Assembly (NCBI GenBank): GCA_017448145.1
Contig: JAFSMA010000002.1
Span: 1 to 45,576, forward strand
Length of the DNA stretch: 45,576 nt
From: Oscillospiraceae bacterium
Lineage (GTDB): Bacteria; Bacillota; Clostridia; Oscillospirales; Oscillospiraceae
Reading direction: 5' to 3'
Below are positions 1 through 5,852 of the stretch, piece by piece. The position numbers and the translations under genes are program-made. The first letter of the stretch is position 1, and the number at the start of each line of letters is the position of its first letter. The notes beneath the pieces were generated by a model, which was not told where the DNA came from, ran no database searches, and saw nothing but the letters and a program-made list of their open reading frames with translations.

Positions 1-635
1 AGGAGAACCCGGCGCTCGGCAACCGCGCGCTGCGCATCTGCCTCAACCGTCCCGAGATCTTCCGCACCCAGCTGCGCGCGCTCTACCGCGCCTCCGCTTA
101 CGGCCGCCTTTCCATCATGTTCCCGATGGTCGCCTCCGTGTGGGAGGTCCGCGAGGCCAAGAAGATGTGCGAGCAGGTGAAGAAAGAGCTGACAGCCGAG
201 GGCATCCCGTTCTCGGACGAGGTGGACGTGGGCATTATGATCGAGACCCCCGCCGCCGTCGCGATCAGCGACCGGCTTGCCAAGGAGATCGACTTCTTCT
301 CGATCGGCACCAACGACCTGACCCAGTACACCCTGGCCTGCGACCGGCAGAACAACGATCTCGGCCGCTTCTTCGACGCCCACCATCCGGCGGTGCTGCG
401 GCTGATCAAAATGGCCTGCGACAACGCCCACAAGGAGGGCATCTGGTGCGGCATCTGCGGCGAGCTCGGCGCGGATTTGGAGCTGACGGAGCTCTTCCTC
501 TCCATCGGGCTCGACGAGCTGTCCGTCTCCCCGCGCGCGGTGCTGCCGCTGCGCCAGAAGGTGCGCGAGACCCAGGTGCGCACGGTGCGCGAAAAGAATC
601 TGGCCGATCTCACCAGCAGCGAAAGCCGGATCTGA
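1..635 (+). CDS. ptsI: PTS enzyme I (PEP-protein phosphotransferase), C-terminal part
   Basis: Cytoplasmic enzyme I takes phosphate from PEP and passes it to HPr, the first step of PTS sugar uptake. Only the last ~211 residues are inside the window; the reading frame is open from base 3, so the 5' part lies outside. The PEP-binding barrel is recognisable: GTNDLTQYTLACDR, and the active-site Cys in GICGELG, followed by the usual C-terminal SVSPRAVLPLR. The stop is at 633-635. Arginine is written mostly CGC here (13 CGC against 4 CGG by my count), unlike genes to the right. A GC hairpin (658-683) follows without a clear T-run. Confidence 0.95.
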   Translation, partial: ENPALGNRALRICLNRPEIFRTQLRALYRASAYGRLSIMFPMVASVWEVREAKKMCEQVKKELTAEGIPFSDEVDVGIMIETPAAVAISDRLAKEIDFFSIGTNDLTQYTLACDRQNNDLGRFFDAHHPAVLRLIKMACDNAHKEGIWCGICGELGADLELTELFLSIGLDELSVSPRAVLPLRQKVRETQVRTVREKNLADLTSSESRI

Positions 636-697
636 TCGCCAAACACCGAAAATGACAGGAGCCGCCCGATCCCGGGCGGCTCCGCTGACAAAGAGCT

Positions 698-1168
698 ATG
701 AATATCTGTGTTTTTTCGGATTCCCACGGCTGCGCCGCCCACATGATCACGGCGATCGAGCGGGAGAAGCCTTCGCTGTGCTTCTTCCTCGGTGACGGCG
801 AGCGCGATCTCGCCGCGGTGCAGGCGCGCTTTCCCGCCCTGCCGTTCTACGCGGTGAGAGGAAACTGCGACCCGCGCTCGACGCTCAGCGCCTCGCTGAC
901 GGCCACGGTGGGCGGCGTGTGCGTCTTTGCCACGCACGGGCATTTATACAACGTGAAATACGAGCCGGCGCTGGATTCCCTTTCCGCCGCGGCGGAAGTG
1001 AGCGGCGCAAGTCTCGCGCTCTTCGGCCACACGCACCATGCCGCGCTGGAGGAGCGCGGCGGCATCACCTTCCTCAACCCCGGCTCGATCGGCCGCACGG
1101 CGCACCCGGCGTATGCCGTTTTGACGCTGGACGGGGCGTGCTTCCGGGCGGAGCTGAAGACCGTTTAG
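698..1168 (+). CDS. YfcE/MJ0936-type metallophosphoesterase
   Basis: A 156-residue calcineurin-like phosphoesterase, the small single-domain kind often annotated YfcE. Metal ligands are visible in order: Asp8 and His10 (FSDSHG), Asp33 (GDGERD), Asn56 (GNCD), His80 (THGH) and His111/His113 (GHTHHA), and length is normal for the family. The physiological substrate is unknown; family members hydrolyse artificial phosphodiesters. It lies 62 bases after ptsI on the same strand, with a GC hairpin between, so co-transcription is possible but not shown. Codon use matches ptsI (CGC arginine) rather than the genes downstream. Confidence 0.88.
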   Translation: MNICVFSDSHGCAAHMITAIEREKPSLCFFLGDGERDLAAVQARFPALPFYAVRGNCDPRSTLSASLTATVGGVCVFATHGHLYNVKYEPALDSLSAAAEVSGASLALFGHTHHAALEERGGITFLNPGSIGRTAHPAYAVLTLDGACFRAELKTV

Positions 1169-1235
1169 CCGCTTCCGGCCGAAAACAGAAAAGCTGCGGT
1201 GAAACCGCGGCATAGCACGCGGTTCATCGCACACT

Positions 1236-1260
1236 GCAAACATGCCACCGGCATGTTTGC
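1236..1260. repeat. Perfect inverted repeat after the phosphoesterase gene
   Basis: GCAAACATGCC and GGCATGTTTGC form an 11-bp stem around a 3-base loop. There is no T-run, so it is either an mRNA 3' stabiliser or a protein site. Nothing else is seen between 1169 and 1272. Confidence 0.5.
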
Positions 1261-1272
1261 TTCACGGCCCAA

Positions 1273-1475
1273 CAGTTCACCAAGCGCTGAACGATTCTAT
1301 TGTGTTACCAACAAGCACCCGCTTCGGCGGGTGCTTGTTTTTTTGTAGAGGGCGGCGGCCATGCAGCCGGGCACGGTGAGCGTCACCGTGCGGGACAGGC
1401 GGGACACATAGGTCCCGCCCTACGGAGGGGTGCCTTTTGCCGTTTCACCGGGATTGGGGGGCATCGGCGGCGGGT
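1273..1475. repeat. Direct repeat, left copy (partner 3344-3535)
   Basis: About 200 bases are shared with 3344-3535 in the same orientation: a TTCA..AAGCGCTGA element, the GCACCCGCTTCGGCGGGTGC terminator, an AGGGCGGCGGCCAT stretch, the GGGACACATAGGTCCC hairpin, and CCGTTTCACCGGGATT. The two copies bracket the tandem array and the AT-rich gene cassette. Small differences between copies show that they are not a trivial assembly duplicate. Confidence 0.8.
1313..1344 (+). terminator. Intrinsic terminator (left copy)
   Basis: AAGCACCCGC-TTCG-GCGGGTGCTT stem followed by GTTTTTTT. The UUCG tetraloop and T-run are textbook. It probably ends the ptsI/phosphoesterase transcript; an identical hairpin recurs at 3380-3410. 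Confidence 0.8.
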
Positions 1476-1506
1476 TGGGGCGGACAGGGTCGTCCGCCCC
1501 TACGGG
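1398..1506. repeat. Two hairpin elements ending in CCCTACGG
   Basis: At 1398-1425 a GGCGGGACACATAGGTCCCGCC hairpin is followed by CTACGG; at 1477-1506 GGGGCGGACAGGGTCGTCCGCCCC is followed by TACGGG. Both belong to a family of small palindromes that always end in (C)CCTACG(G); other copies are at 3463-3490, 3541-3612, 24840-25376 and 29396-29424. Confidence 0.7.
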
Positions 1507-1550
1507 AGTGTTGCCGGCTGTCGGTCATTCACCGGGTCGGGCTTAACCCC

Positions 1551-2067
1551 TTTGCGGTGTACAGTGGCAAGGCAAGCCCCACGGCAAGCCGCCGCCTTTG
1601 TACCCCCCTTTGCGGTACAGAGTGACAGGCGCGGCACACGCCGCCTCCGACAGCTCCACGCCGCCAGGGTACACCCTTTGCGGTACAGAGTGACGGCAAG
1701 CCGACCGCCGACCCCGCCGCCGTGGTTGTACCTTTGCGGTGTGGGGCGGCAAGGCAAGCCCCACGGCAAGCCGCCGCTCCGCTGACCGCTTGTAGGCCCC
1801 TTTGCGGTGTACAGCGGCAAGGCAAGCCCCACGGCAAGCCGCCGCCTTTGTCCTACCCTTTGCGGTACAGAGTGACGGCAAGCCACCGCCGTTCAGCACC
1901 CTTTGCGGTGCACAGCGGCAAGGCAAGCCCCACGGCAAGCCGCCGCCTTTGTCCTACCCTTTGCGGTACAGAGTGACGGCAAGCCACCGCCGTTCAGCAC
2001 CCTTTGCGGTGTACAGCGGCAAGGCAAGCCCCACGGCAAGCCGCCGCCTTTGTACCCCCTTTGCGGT
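1551..2067. repeat. Tandem repeat array, ending in a 101-bp unit
   Basis: The octamer TTTGCGGT occurs ten times, at 1551, 1609, 1677, 1733, 1801, 1859, 1902, 1960, 2003 and 2060. Spacings are first irregular (58, 68, 56, 68) and then strictly alternate 58 and 43, so 1801-1901 and 1902-2002 are near-identical 101-bp units (one T/C difference seen) and 2003-2060 begins a third. The 58-bp sub-unit carries GGCAAGGCAAGCCCCACGGC. The open frames across it are a by-product of the period and are not genes. The array stops eight bases before the first gene-like sequence of the AT-rich cassette. Confidence 0.85.
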
Positions 2068-2111
2068 TTAGGATGTCAGGAAGAAAAACAGTAGAGAAAG
2101 GAGTTGCAGAA

Positions 2112-2354
2112 ATGGAAGGTTGGGAAAACCTGATTGCAAGAAACTCAAGGTGTATAGAATGTGGTGCCGCATTCCAAATCACACTCGGAGAGTTCATCTC
2201 GAAATTAGATAGCGGGATGAGATTGCCGAGGCGCTGCAAAGCATGTCGTCGGGAGCGTCGCAAGCATCCCGACCCGTATATCGGGCTTTATGGTTCGTTC
2301 TCAAGCTATCCGAGTACAAAAGGACACCGTCACAAAGTTCATGGAGGTATATGA
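2112..2354 (+). CDS. Small treble-clef zinc-ribbon protein (zf-trcl-like), first copy
   Basis: An 80-residue protein with CxxC pairs at Cys14/Cys17 and Cys42/Cys45 and the spacing and flanking residues of the 'probable zinc-ribbon' (zf-trcl) family: CIECG..F..T.GEF, then PRRCKACRRERR. The start is set by a strong AGAAAGGAG site (2095-2103) eight bases upstream; the longer frame to the left only reads through the tandem array. Its stop overlaps the next gene in an ATGA junction at 2351-2354. Base composition is clearly more AT-rich than the neighbouring chromosome. The function is unknown; the basic tail after the second CxxC could contact nucleic acid (inference). Confidence 0.7.
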   Translation: MEGWENLIARNSRCIECGAAFQITLGEFISKLDSGMRLPRRCKACRRERRKHPDPYIGLYGSFSSYPSTKGHRHKVHGGI

Positions 2355-2746
2355 AAATGAATGAGGAGTACATGGAAGAGTACGAAGAAGAGTACGAAGA
2401 AGAGTATGGCGACTGTCTGGACGGTCTCCTTGCATTTTTAGCCTCGTTGCCACGGGAGTCGGTCAAGCTGTTGAATGTTCCCAAATACAAGCAAATGTTG
2501 ATCGCAGCCTCAGAACTCAAAGACTTACTTCGTATGTACGGCGAATCCGGTGAAATTGAAATAAACCTACATAGAGAGTTCAACATGGGATCAATTACAG
2601 CAGAAATCCCGTCTTTCACGGTACGTGAGCCTGAGCTGTTTATACGAGTTGTAAAGGAGGCTGATAACTTCGAGGTTTATCCGCTTTTGAATGGAAATAT
2701 CAAAATAGGGATATCGTTTCAATCTGTGCTGAAAACTATTGGATAA
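2351..2746 (+). CDS. Acidic hypothetical protein with an EEY-repeat N-terminus
   Basis: About 131 residues; not recognised. The N-terminus carries a low-complexity run EEYMEEYEEEYEEEY encoded by near-repeated GAAGAGTAC triplets; the rest looks globular and may be mostly helix, then strand. The ATG at 2351 overlaps the previous stop (ATGA), suggesting translational coupling; an ATG at 2357 sits at better distance from GGAGG (2343-2347). It belongs to the AT-rich cassette between the two direct repeats. Unlike the GC-rich neighbours, it uses many A/T-ending codons. Confidence 0.65.
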   Translation: MKMNEEYMEEYEEEYEEEYGDCLDGLLAFLASLPRESVKLLNVPKYKQMLIAASELKDLLRMYGESGEIEINLHREFNMGSITAEIPSFTVREPELFIRVVKEADNFEVYPLLNGNIKIGISFQSVLKTIG

Positions 2747-2759
2747 GGAGGACTTTGAA

Positions 2760-2894
2760 ATGTATGTAGTGTTTGGTGTAATCGCGTTGTTTTACATTGC
2801 CATTCGGCTTGGGAAAGAAGACGGCAAATGGGGCCTCTTTACTGTCTTGGCCATTCTTTTCCTTATGGGCTTGATTGGAACATGGCTTGATTGA
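2760..2894 (+). CDS. 44-residue membrane protein
   Basis: A short open frame behind a strong AAGGAGG site (2745-2751). It has two hydrophobic stretches, about residues 3-16 and 24-42, separated by a charged loop GKEDGK, so a two-span hairpin in the membrane is likely. The preceding stop is 13 bases upstream and the next gene's ribosome site overlaps its stop codon, which fits a tight operon. No family recognised. Such small hydrophobic proteins occur as toxins, holin-like pores or subunits, but nothing here decides between these. Confidence 0.6.
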   Translation: MYVVFGVIALFYIAIRLGKEDGKWGLFTVLAILFLMGLIGTWLD

Positions 2895-2909
2895 AGGAGG
2901 TAGAAGGAA

Positions 2910-3053
2910 ATGGATATTCATCTTGTTTGCTGCAAGTGTCATAAACATTTTCGCTTTTCCTTTGGTGAACAGCTATACTTCTATGCTCGTGGATTTGATG
3001 CGCCAAGGCACTGCAAAAGGTGTAGATCTCATCGGTATCGCTTTCCAGCATAA
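2910..3053 (+). CDS. Small zinc-ribbon protein (zf-trcl-like), second copy
   Basis: A 47-residue protein with CxxC pairs at Cys7/Cys10 and Cys35/Cys38. The gap between the pairs is 24 residues, exactly as in the gene at 2112, and the intervening HFRFSFGEQLYFYARGF and the PRHCKRCR segment match the zf-trcl pattern more closely than the first copy. An AAGGAGG site at 2894-2900 overlaps the previous stop and lies nine bases before the ATG. The whole protein is little more than the zinc ribbon. Role unknown. Confidence 0.65.
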   Translation: MDIHLVCCKCHKHFRFSFGEQLYFYARGFDAPRHCKRCRSHRYRFPA

Positions 3054-3101
3054 AGGTGCGACTGATTCTTGCCCCTCATACTTTTGAGCTAAACAATTTG
3101 C

Positions 3102-3224
3102 TTGGAACGCAAAGTTACCAAGGACATTTACGCAAAGGTCAAGTATAATAAGCCGTGGGAACTGGCGACGATAGTAAACGAAGCCTTTCAACCGAAAAAG
3201 AAATCAGAGGAAACACCGGCTTAA
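3102..3224 (+). CDS. Possible 40-residue ORF or gene remnant
   Basis: Starting from a TTG, the frame encodes a Lys-rich, soluble-looking peptide (…YNKPWELATIVNEAFQPKKK…) ending at TAA 3222-3224. There is no convincing ribosome site and the frame is stopped just upstream, so it may be the tail of a decayed gene. Composition matches the AT-rich cassette. No family recognised. Confidence 0.25.
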   Translation: MERKVTKDIYAKVKYNKPWELATIVNEAFQPKKKSEETPA

Positions 3225-3343
3225 TTGATGGGTTAACTCGAAGGGGAAAACGGAGATCTGATCCCCGGAAAGTCTTGATAACACAGGAAAAAGACAATAA
3301 TACTGTTTCAGTGCTGTCTGAAGGCGGCTCGTAGAGCGCCGCA

Positions 3344-3535
3344 GTTCAGCAAGCGCTGAGTTTATTGCAACATATCAACAAGCACCCGCTTCGGCGGGTG
3401 CTTGTTTTTTACGAGGGCGGCGGCCATACAGCCGGGCACGGTGGGCGTTGCCGTGCAGGACAGGCGGGACACATAGGTCCCGCCCTACGGAGGGGTCTTT
3501 TGCCGTTTCACCGGGATTAGGGGCATCGACGGCGG
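3344..3535. repeat. Direct repeat, right copy (partner 1273-1475)
   Basis: Repeats the left copy in the same orientation, including the terminator hairpin, the GGCGGCGGCCAT stretch and the GGGACACATAGGTCCC palindrome, with scattered substitutions and small indels. It closes the AT-rich cassette on the right. Confidence 0.8.
3380..3410 (+). terminator. Intrinsic terminator (right copy)
   Basis: Same AAGCACCCGC-TTCG-GCGGGTGCTT stem and T-run as at 1313-1344; it would end transcription of the AT-rich cassette. Confidence 0.75.
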
Positions 3536-3612
3536 TACACGGGCCGCCGGGGGCGTCGGCCCCTACGGTGTTTTTGTTGTCTGGGACGGGCGATTCGTGA
3601 ATCGCCCCTACG
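3463..3612. repeat. Three hairpin elements ending in CCCTACG
   Basis: 3463-3490 (GGGACACATAGGTCCC core), 3541-3567 (GGGCCGCCGGGGGCGTCGGC core) and 3588-3612 (GGGCGATTCGTGAATCGCCC core). The stems differ but the CCCTACG tail is shared. Confidence 0.7.
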
Positions 3613-3660
3613 CATTTCCCACGTGGGGGAAGGTGGGAAAAACATCCCCCACGGTAAGGT

Positions 3661-3706
3661 GAAAAATCATCCCGCCGGGATTTCCTGTCCGGCGGGATGA
3701 TTTTTC
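3661..3706. terminator. Bidirectional terminator
   Basis: GAAAAATCATCCCGCCGG and its complement CCGGCGGGATGATTTTTC form a long stem with A-run and T-run on either side. It ends the leftward membrane-protein gene at 3715. Confidence 0.8.
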
Positions 3707-3714
3707 TGTCTCTG

Positions 3715-4569
3715 TTATTCCTTTTTCGGGCCGAAGGGGTTGGTGAATTTGTCGTTCCATTTGACGCCCTTTTGATTGATTTCCAGCCCCAGAATCGCCT
3801 TGGTGAGCCAAATCAGGGCCGCTACCACCAGCAGGGGGATGAGGCAGGAGGTGACGATGAGCACCGCCACCGCCTCGATGAACTGGCTCAAGGTGGTCTC
3901 CACCTTTTCGGGCACGGCGGTGACCCCCTGCTTCACCTGCTCCACCGTCTCCTGGGCCTGCTGGATGAGCCGCTGCCACCAGCTCTGCTGGGGCGCCTCC
4001 GGGGCGGCCTCCTCCGCCGGCAGGTCGCCGGTGATGTCCTCCGCCGCCGACTGGGGGGCGTTGAGGCTTTGGGCGATGGCGTCGGAATAGGTATTCTCGA
4101 TCATCTGCCCGGCCTTGACGCTGACGGGCACCAGAATGAAAATCGCCAGGCCGAAAGCCGCCAGGCGCAGGGCGATATTGCGGCAGACGTTGGACTTGAC
4201 GAAGCAGTCCGCCATCATGGCAAGGCAGGCCAGGGGGATAAGGATATAGAAGGTCAGGGCACCGGTGAGGGTGATCAGGTATTTTTCCAGGAAGATGGCG
4301 CAGACAATCAGCAGGAAGTAGGAGCTTAAATCCGCCAGTTTTTCCGCGATGGGGGTGGCTACGTCGCCGGGGATGGCGGTGATGGCCACGGAGGCGGCGG
4401 TGGCGGCCCCGGCCAGCTCGGTGACGGTGACCTTTTTGCCGTCTAAATAGGCGATGGAATTGGGATAGGTCTCCACCTTGGCGAAGTGACGGCCCAGGAC
4501 GAAGATGGACACCAGGGCAACCGCCAGGGGGATCAGAAGCCGCAGGGCCAATTTGGTATTACGGGACAT
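3715..4569 (-). CDS. Multi-span membrane protein of unknown function
   Basis: 284 residues, not recognised. The N-terminus has a hydrophobic anchor (about residues 10-26), followed by an extracytoplasmic-looking loop, three hydrophobic segments around 85-160, a hydrophilic Ala/Glu/Gln-rich linker (about 175-225, coiled-coil-like), and a last hydrophobic segment near 235-262 with a basic tail. The start at 4569 is chosen because an AAGGAGG site lies seven bases upstream; the longer frame to 4695 has none. It is divergent from the cysteine operon and appears monocistronic, ending at the hairpin 3661-3706. Confidence 0.75.
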   Translation of the reverse strand: MSRNTKLALRLLIPLAVALVSIFVLGRHFAKVETYPNSIAYLDGKKVTVTELAGAATAASVAITAIPGDVATPIAEKLADLSSYFLLIVCAIFLEKYLITLTGALTFYILIPLACLAMMADCFVKSNVCRNIALRLAAFGLAIFILVPVSVKAGQMIENTYSDAIAQSLNAPQSAAEDITGDLPAEEAAPEAPQQSWWQRLIQQAQETVEQVKQGVTAVPEKVETTLSQFIEAVAVLIVTSCLIPLLVVAALIWLTKAILGLEINQKGVKWNDKFTNPFGPKKE

Positions 4570-4688
4570 GATAAAGCCTCCTTTCGGATGAAAAAAATTC
4601 ATTTCGGCCACATTATACAATAACCGGGCGGATTTGGCAACCGGTTGGGCCGGGGACACATTTTTTGCCTCTTTCGCCCCTTTGGGCA

Positions 4689-4717
4689 TGGACAATCCGC
4701 CGCGGCGCTGTTATAAT
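4689..4717 (+). promoter_or_regulatory. Sigma-A promoter of the cysteine operon
   Basis: TGGACA (4689-4694), 17-base spacer, TATAAT (4712-4717). Transcription would start near 4724, giving a leader of about 190 bases before cysK. Confidence 0.8.
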
Positions 4718-4746
4718 GACCACATTATGGCATAAGGGGAGCGGAT

Positions 4747-4818
4747 ATGACCTGCTTTGGCGCCAAATATGCCACGTCCATGTGTACCATGGGCGGGTGT
4801 TGCCGCGCCCGGAGATAG
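4747..4818 (+). CDS. Cys-rich leader peptide of the cysK-cysE operon
   Basis: A 23-codon frame starting ATG at 4747 and ending TAG at 4816-4818, with an AAGGGGAG ribosome site (4734-4741) at proper distance. Cysteine is residue 3, 13, 18 and 19, four of 23, with a tandem TGT-TGC pair near the end. It lies between a strong promoter and an intrinsic terminator in front of cysteine-biosynthesis genes, the same arrangement as the trp or his leader peptides. The peptide is probably functional only through its translation: a ribosome short of Cys-tRNA would stall on codons 18-19. This role is inference from architecture; no homologue is claimed. Confidence 0.7.
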   Translation: MTCFGAKYATSMCTMGGCCRARR

Positions 4819-4885
4819 GCAGCCGCTGACCGGTCGGCGCGTGACGCGCCGGTGGCGGAGGGTGCCGGGCACCTTCCGTTTTTTT
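4804..4885 (+). promoter_or_regulatory. Transcription attenuator in the cysK leader
   Basis: Four pairing segments can be drawn. Segment 1, CGCGCCCGG (4804-4812), is in the end of the leader ORF and can pair with segment 2 (about 4830-4841, CCGGTCGGCGCG). Segment 2, extended from 4823, pairs with segment 3 (CGCGCCG 4845-4851 plus GCGG 4855-4858). Segment 3's end also forms the base of the terminator: CGGAGGGTGC (4856-4865) with GCACCTTCCG (4869-4878) and seven Ts (4879-4885). A ribosome stalled on Cys codons 18-19 would mask segment 1, favour 2:3 and weaken the terminator. The 2:3/terminator overlap is only three bases, so the switch needs testing. Confidence 0.65.
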
Positions 4886-4915
4886 GCGCTTATACTGGAT
4901 AAGGGAGTGTTTTTC

Positions 4916-5851
4916 ATGGCGAAAGTCACGTCGTTAAGCGAGTTGGTGGGCCGCACGCCCCTGCTGGAGGCCCGGCGATACGCCGCGGCCCGGGGGCTGG
5001 AGGCCGTGCTGTACGTGAAATTGGAGAGCGCCAACCCCGCAGGCTCCGCCAAGGACCGGGTGGCGCTGGAGATGATACGGCAGGCGGAGGCCGAGGGCCG
5101 GCTGCAACCGGGCGGCACCATCATCGAGCCCACCTCCGGCAACACCGGCATTGGTCTCGCGGCCATGGCGGTGAGCCGGGGCTACCGGGTGATACTCACC
5201 ATGCCCGACAGCATGAGCGCCGAGCGGATGGCCCTGCTGCGGGCCTACGGCGCGGAGCTGGTGCTGACCCCCGGCAAAGAGGGCATGGCGGGGGCCATCG
5301 CCAAGGCGGAGGCCATCCACGCCGCCACGCCGGGCAGCATCATCGCGGGCCAGTTTGACAACCCCGCCAACCCCGCCGCCCACTACGCCACCACCGGCCC
5401 GGAAATCTGGGCCGACACCGAGGGCAAGGTGGACATCTTCGTGGCGGGGGTGGGCACCGGCGGCACCATCAGCGGCACGGGGCGGTACTTAAAGGAGCGC
5501 AAGCCCTCGGTGGAGCTGGTGGCGGTGGAGCCCGCCGCCTCCCCCCTGCTCAGCGGCGGCCAGGCCGGACCCCACGGCCTCATGGGCATCGGGGCAAACT
5601 TCATCCCCAAAAACTACGACGCCAGTCTCATCGACCGGGTCATCACCGTCCGGGAGCAGGACGCCTACGCCGCCGCCCGGCTGCTGACCAGAACCGAGGG
5701 CGTGCTATGCGGCATCACCTCCGGAGCGGCCCTGTGGGCGGCGGAACAGCTGGCCCGCCTGCCGGAGAACCGGGGCCGCCATATCGTGGCGCTGCTGCCC
5801 GACACCGGGGAGCGGTATCTCTCCACACCACTGTTTCAGGAGGAAAAATAA
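4916..5851 (+). CDS. cysK: Cysteine synthase (O-acetylserine sulfhydrylase)
   Basis: A PLP enzyme of 311 residues that replaces the acetyl group of O-acetylserine with sulfide to make cysteine in the cytoplasm. The PLP lysine is Lys46 in NPAGSAKDR; the substrate loop TSGNTGIGLA is at 73-82 and the phosphate-binding GVGTGGTISG at 178-187. The start at 4916 follows AAGGGAGTG; the in-frame extension to 4757 only reads through the leader. cysE follows after one base, so the two enzymes of the pathway are made together, behind the attenuator. Length and motifs are complete. Confidence 0.95.
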   Translation: MAKVTSLSELVGRTPLLEARRYAAARGLEAVLYVKLESANPAGSAKDRVALEMIRQAEAEGRLQPGGTIIEPTSGNTGIGLAAMAVSRGYRVILTMPDSMSAERMALLRAYGAELVLTPGKEGMAGAIAKAEAIHAATPGSIIAGQFDNPANPAAHYATTGPEIWADTEGKVDIFVAGVGTGGTISGTGRYLKERKPSVELVAVEPAASPLLSGGQAGPHGLMGIGANFIPKNYDASLIDRVITVREQDAYAAARLLTRTEGVLCGITSGAALWAAEQLARLPENRGRHIVALLPDTGERYLSTPLFQEEK

Positions 5852-5852
5852 G

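Noticed and set aside
1551..2067. Tandem array considered as CRISPR
   Set aside because: The whole 101-bp unit is repeated, with no unique spacers, and no cas gene is present.
1300..2071. Several overlapping frames on both strands with PHGKPPP or MPWGLPC repeats
   Set aside because: Translations of the non-coding tandem array; they open on both strands and have no ribosome sites.
4804..4885. T-box riboswitch before cysK
   Set aside because: The sequence GGAGGGTGCCGGGCACC does not match the T-box AGGGTGGNACCGCG element and no stem I features are seen in the ~190-base leader; the leader-peptide model fits better.
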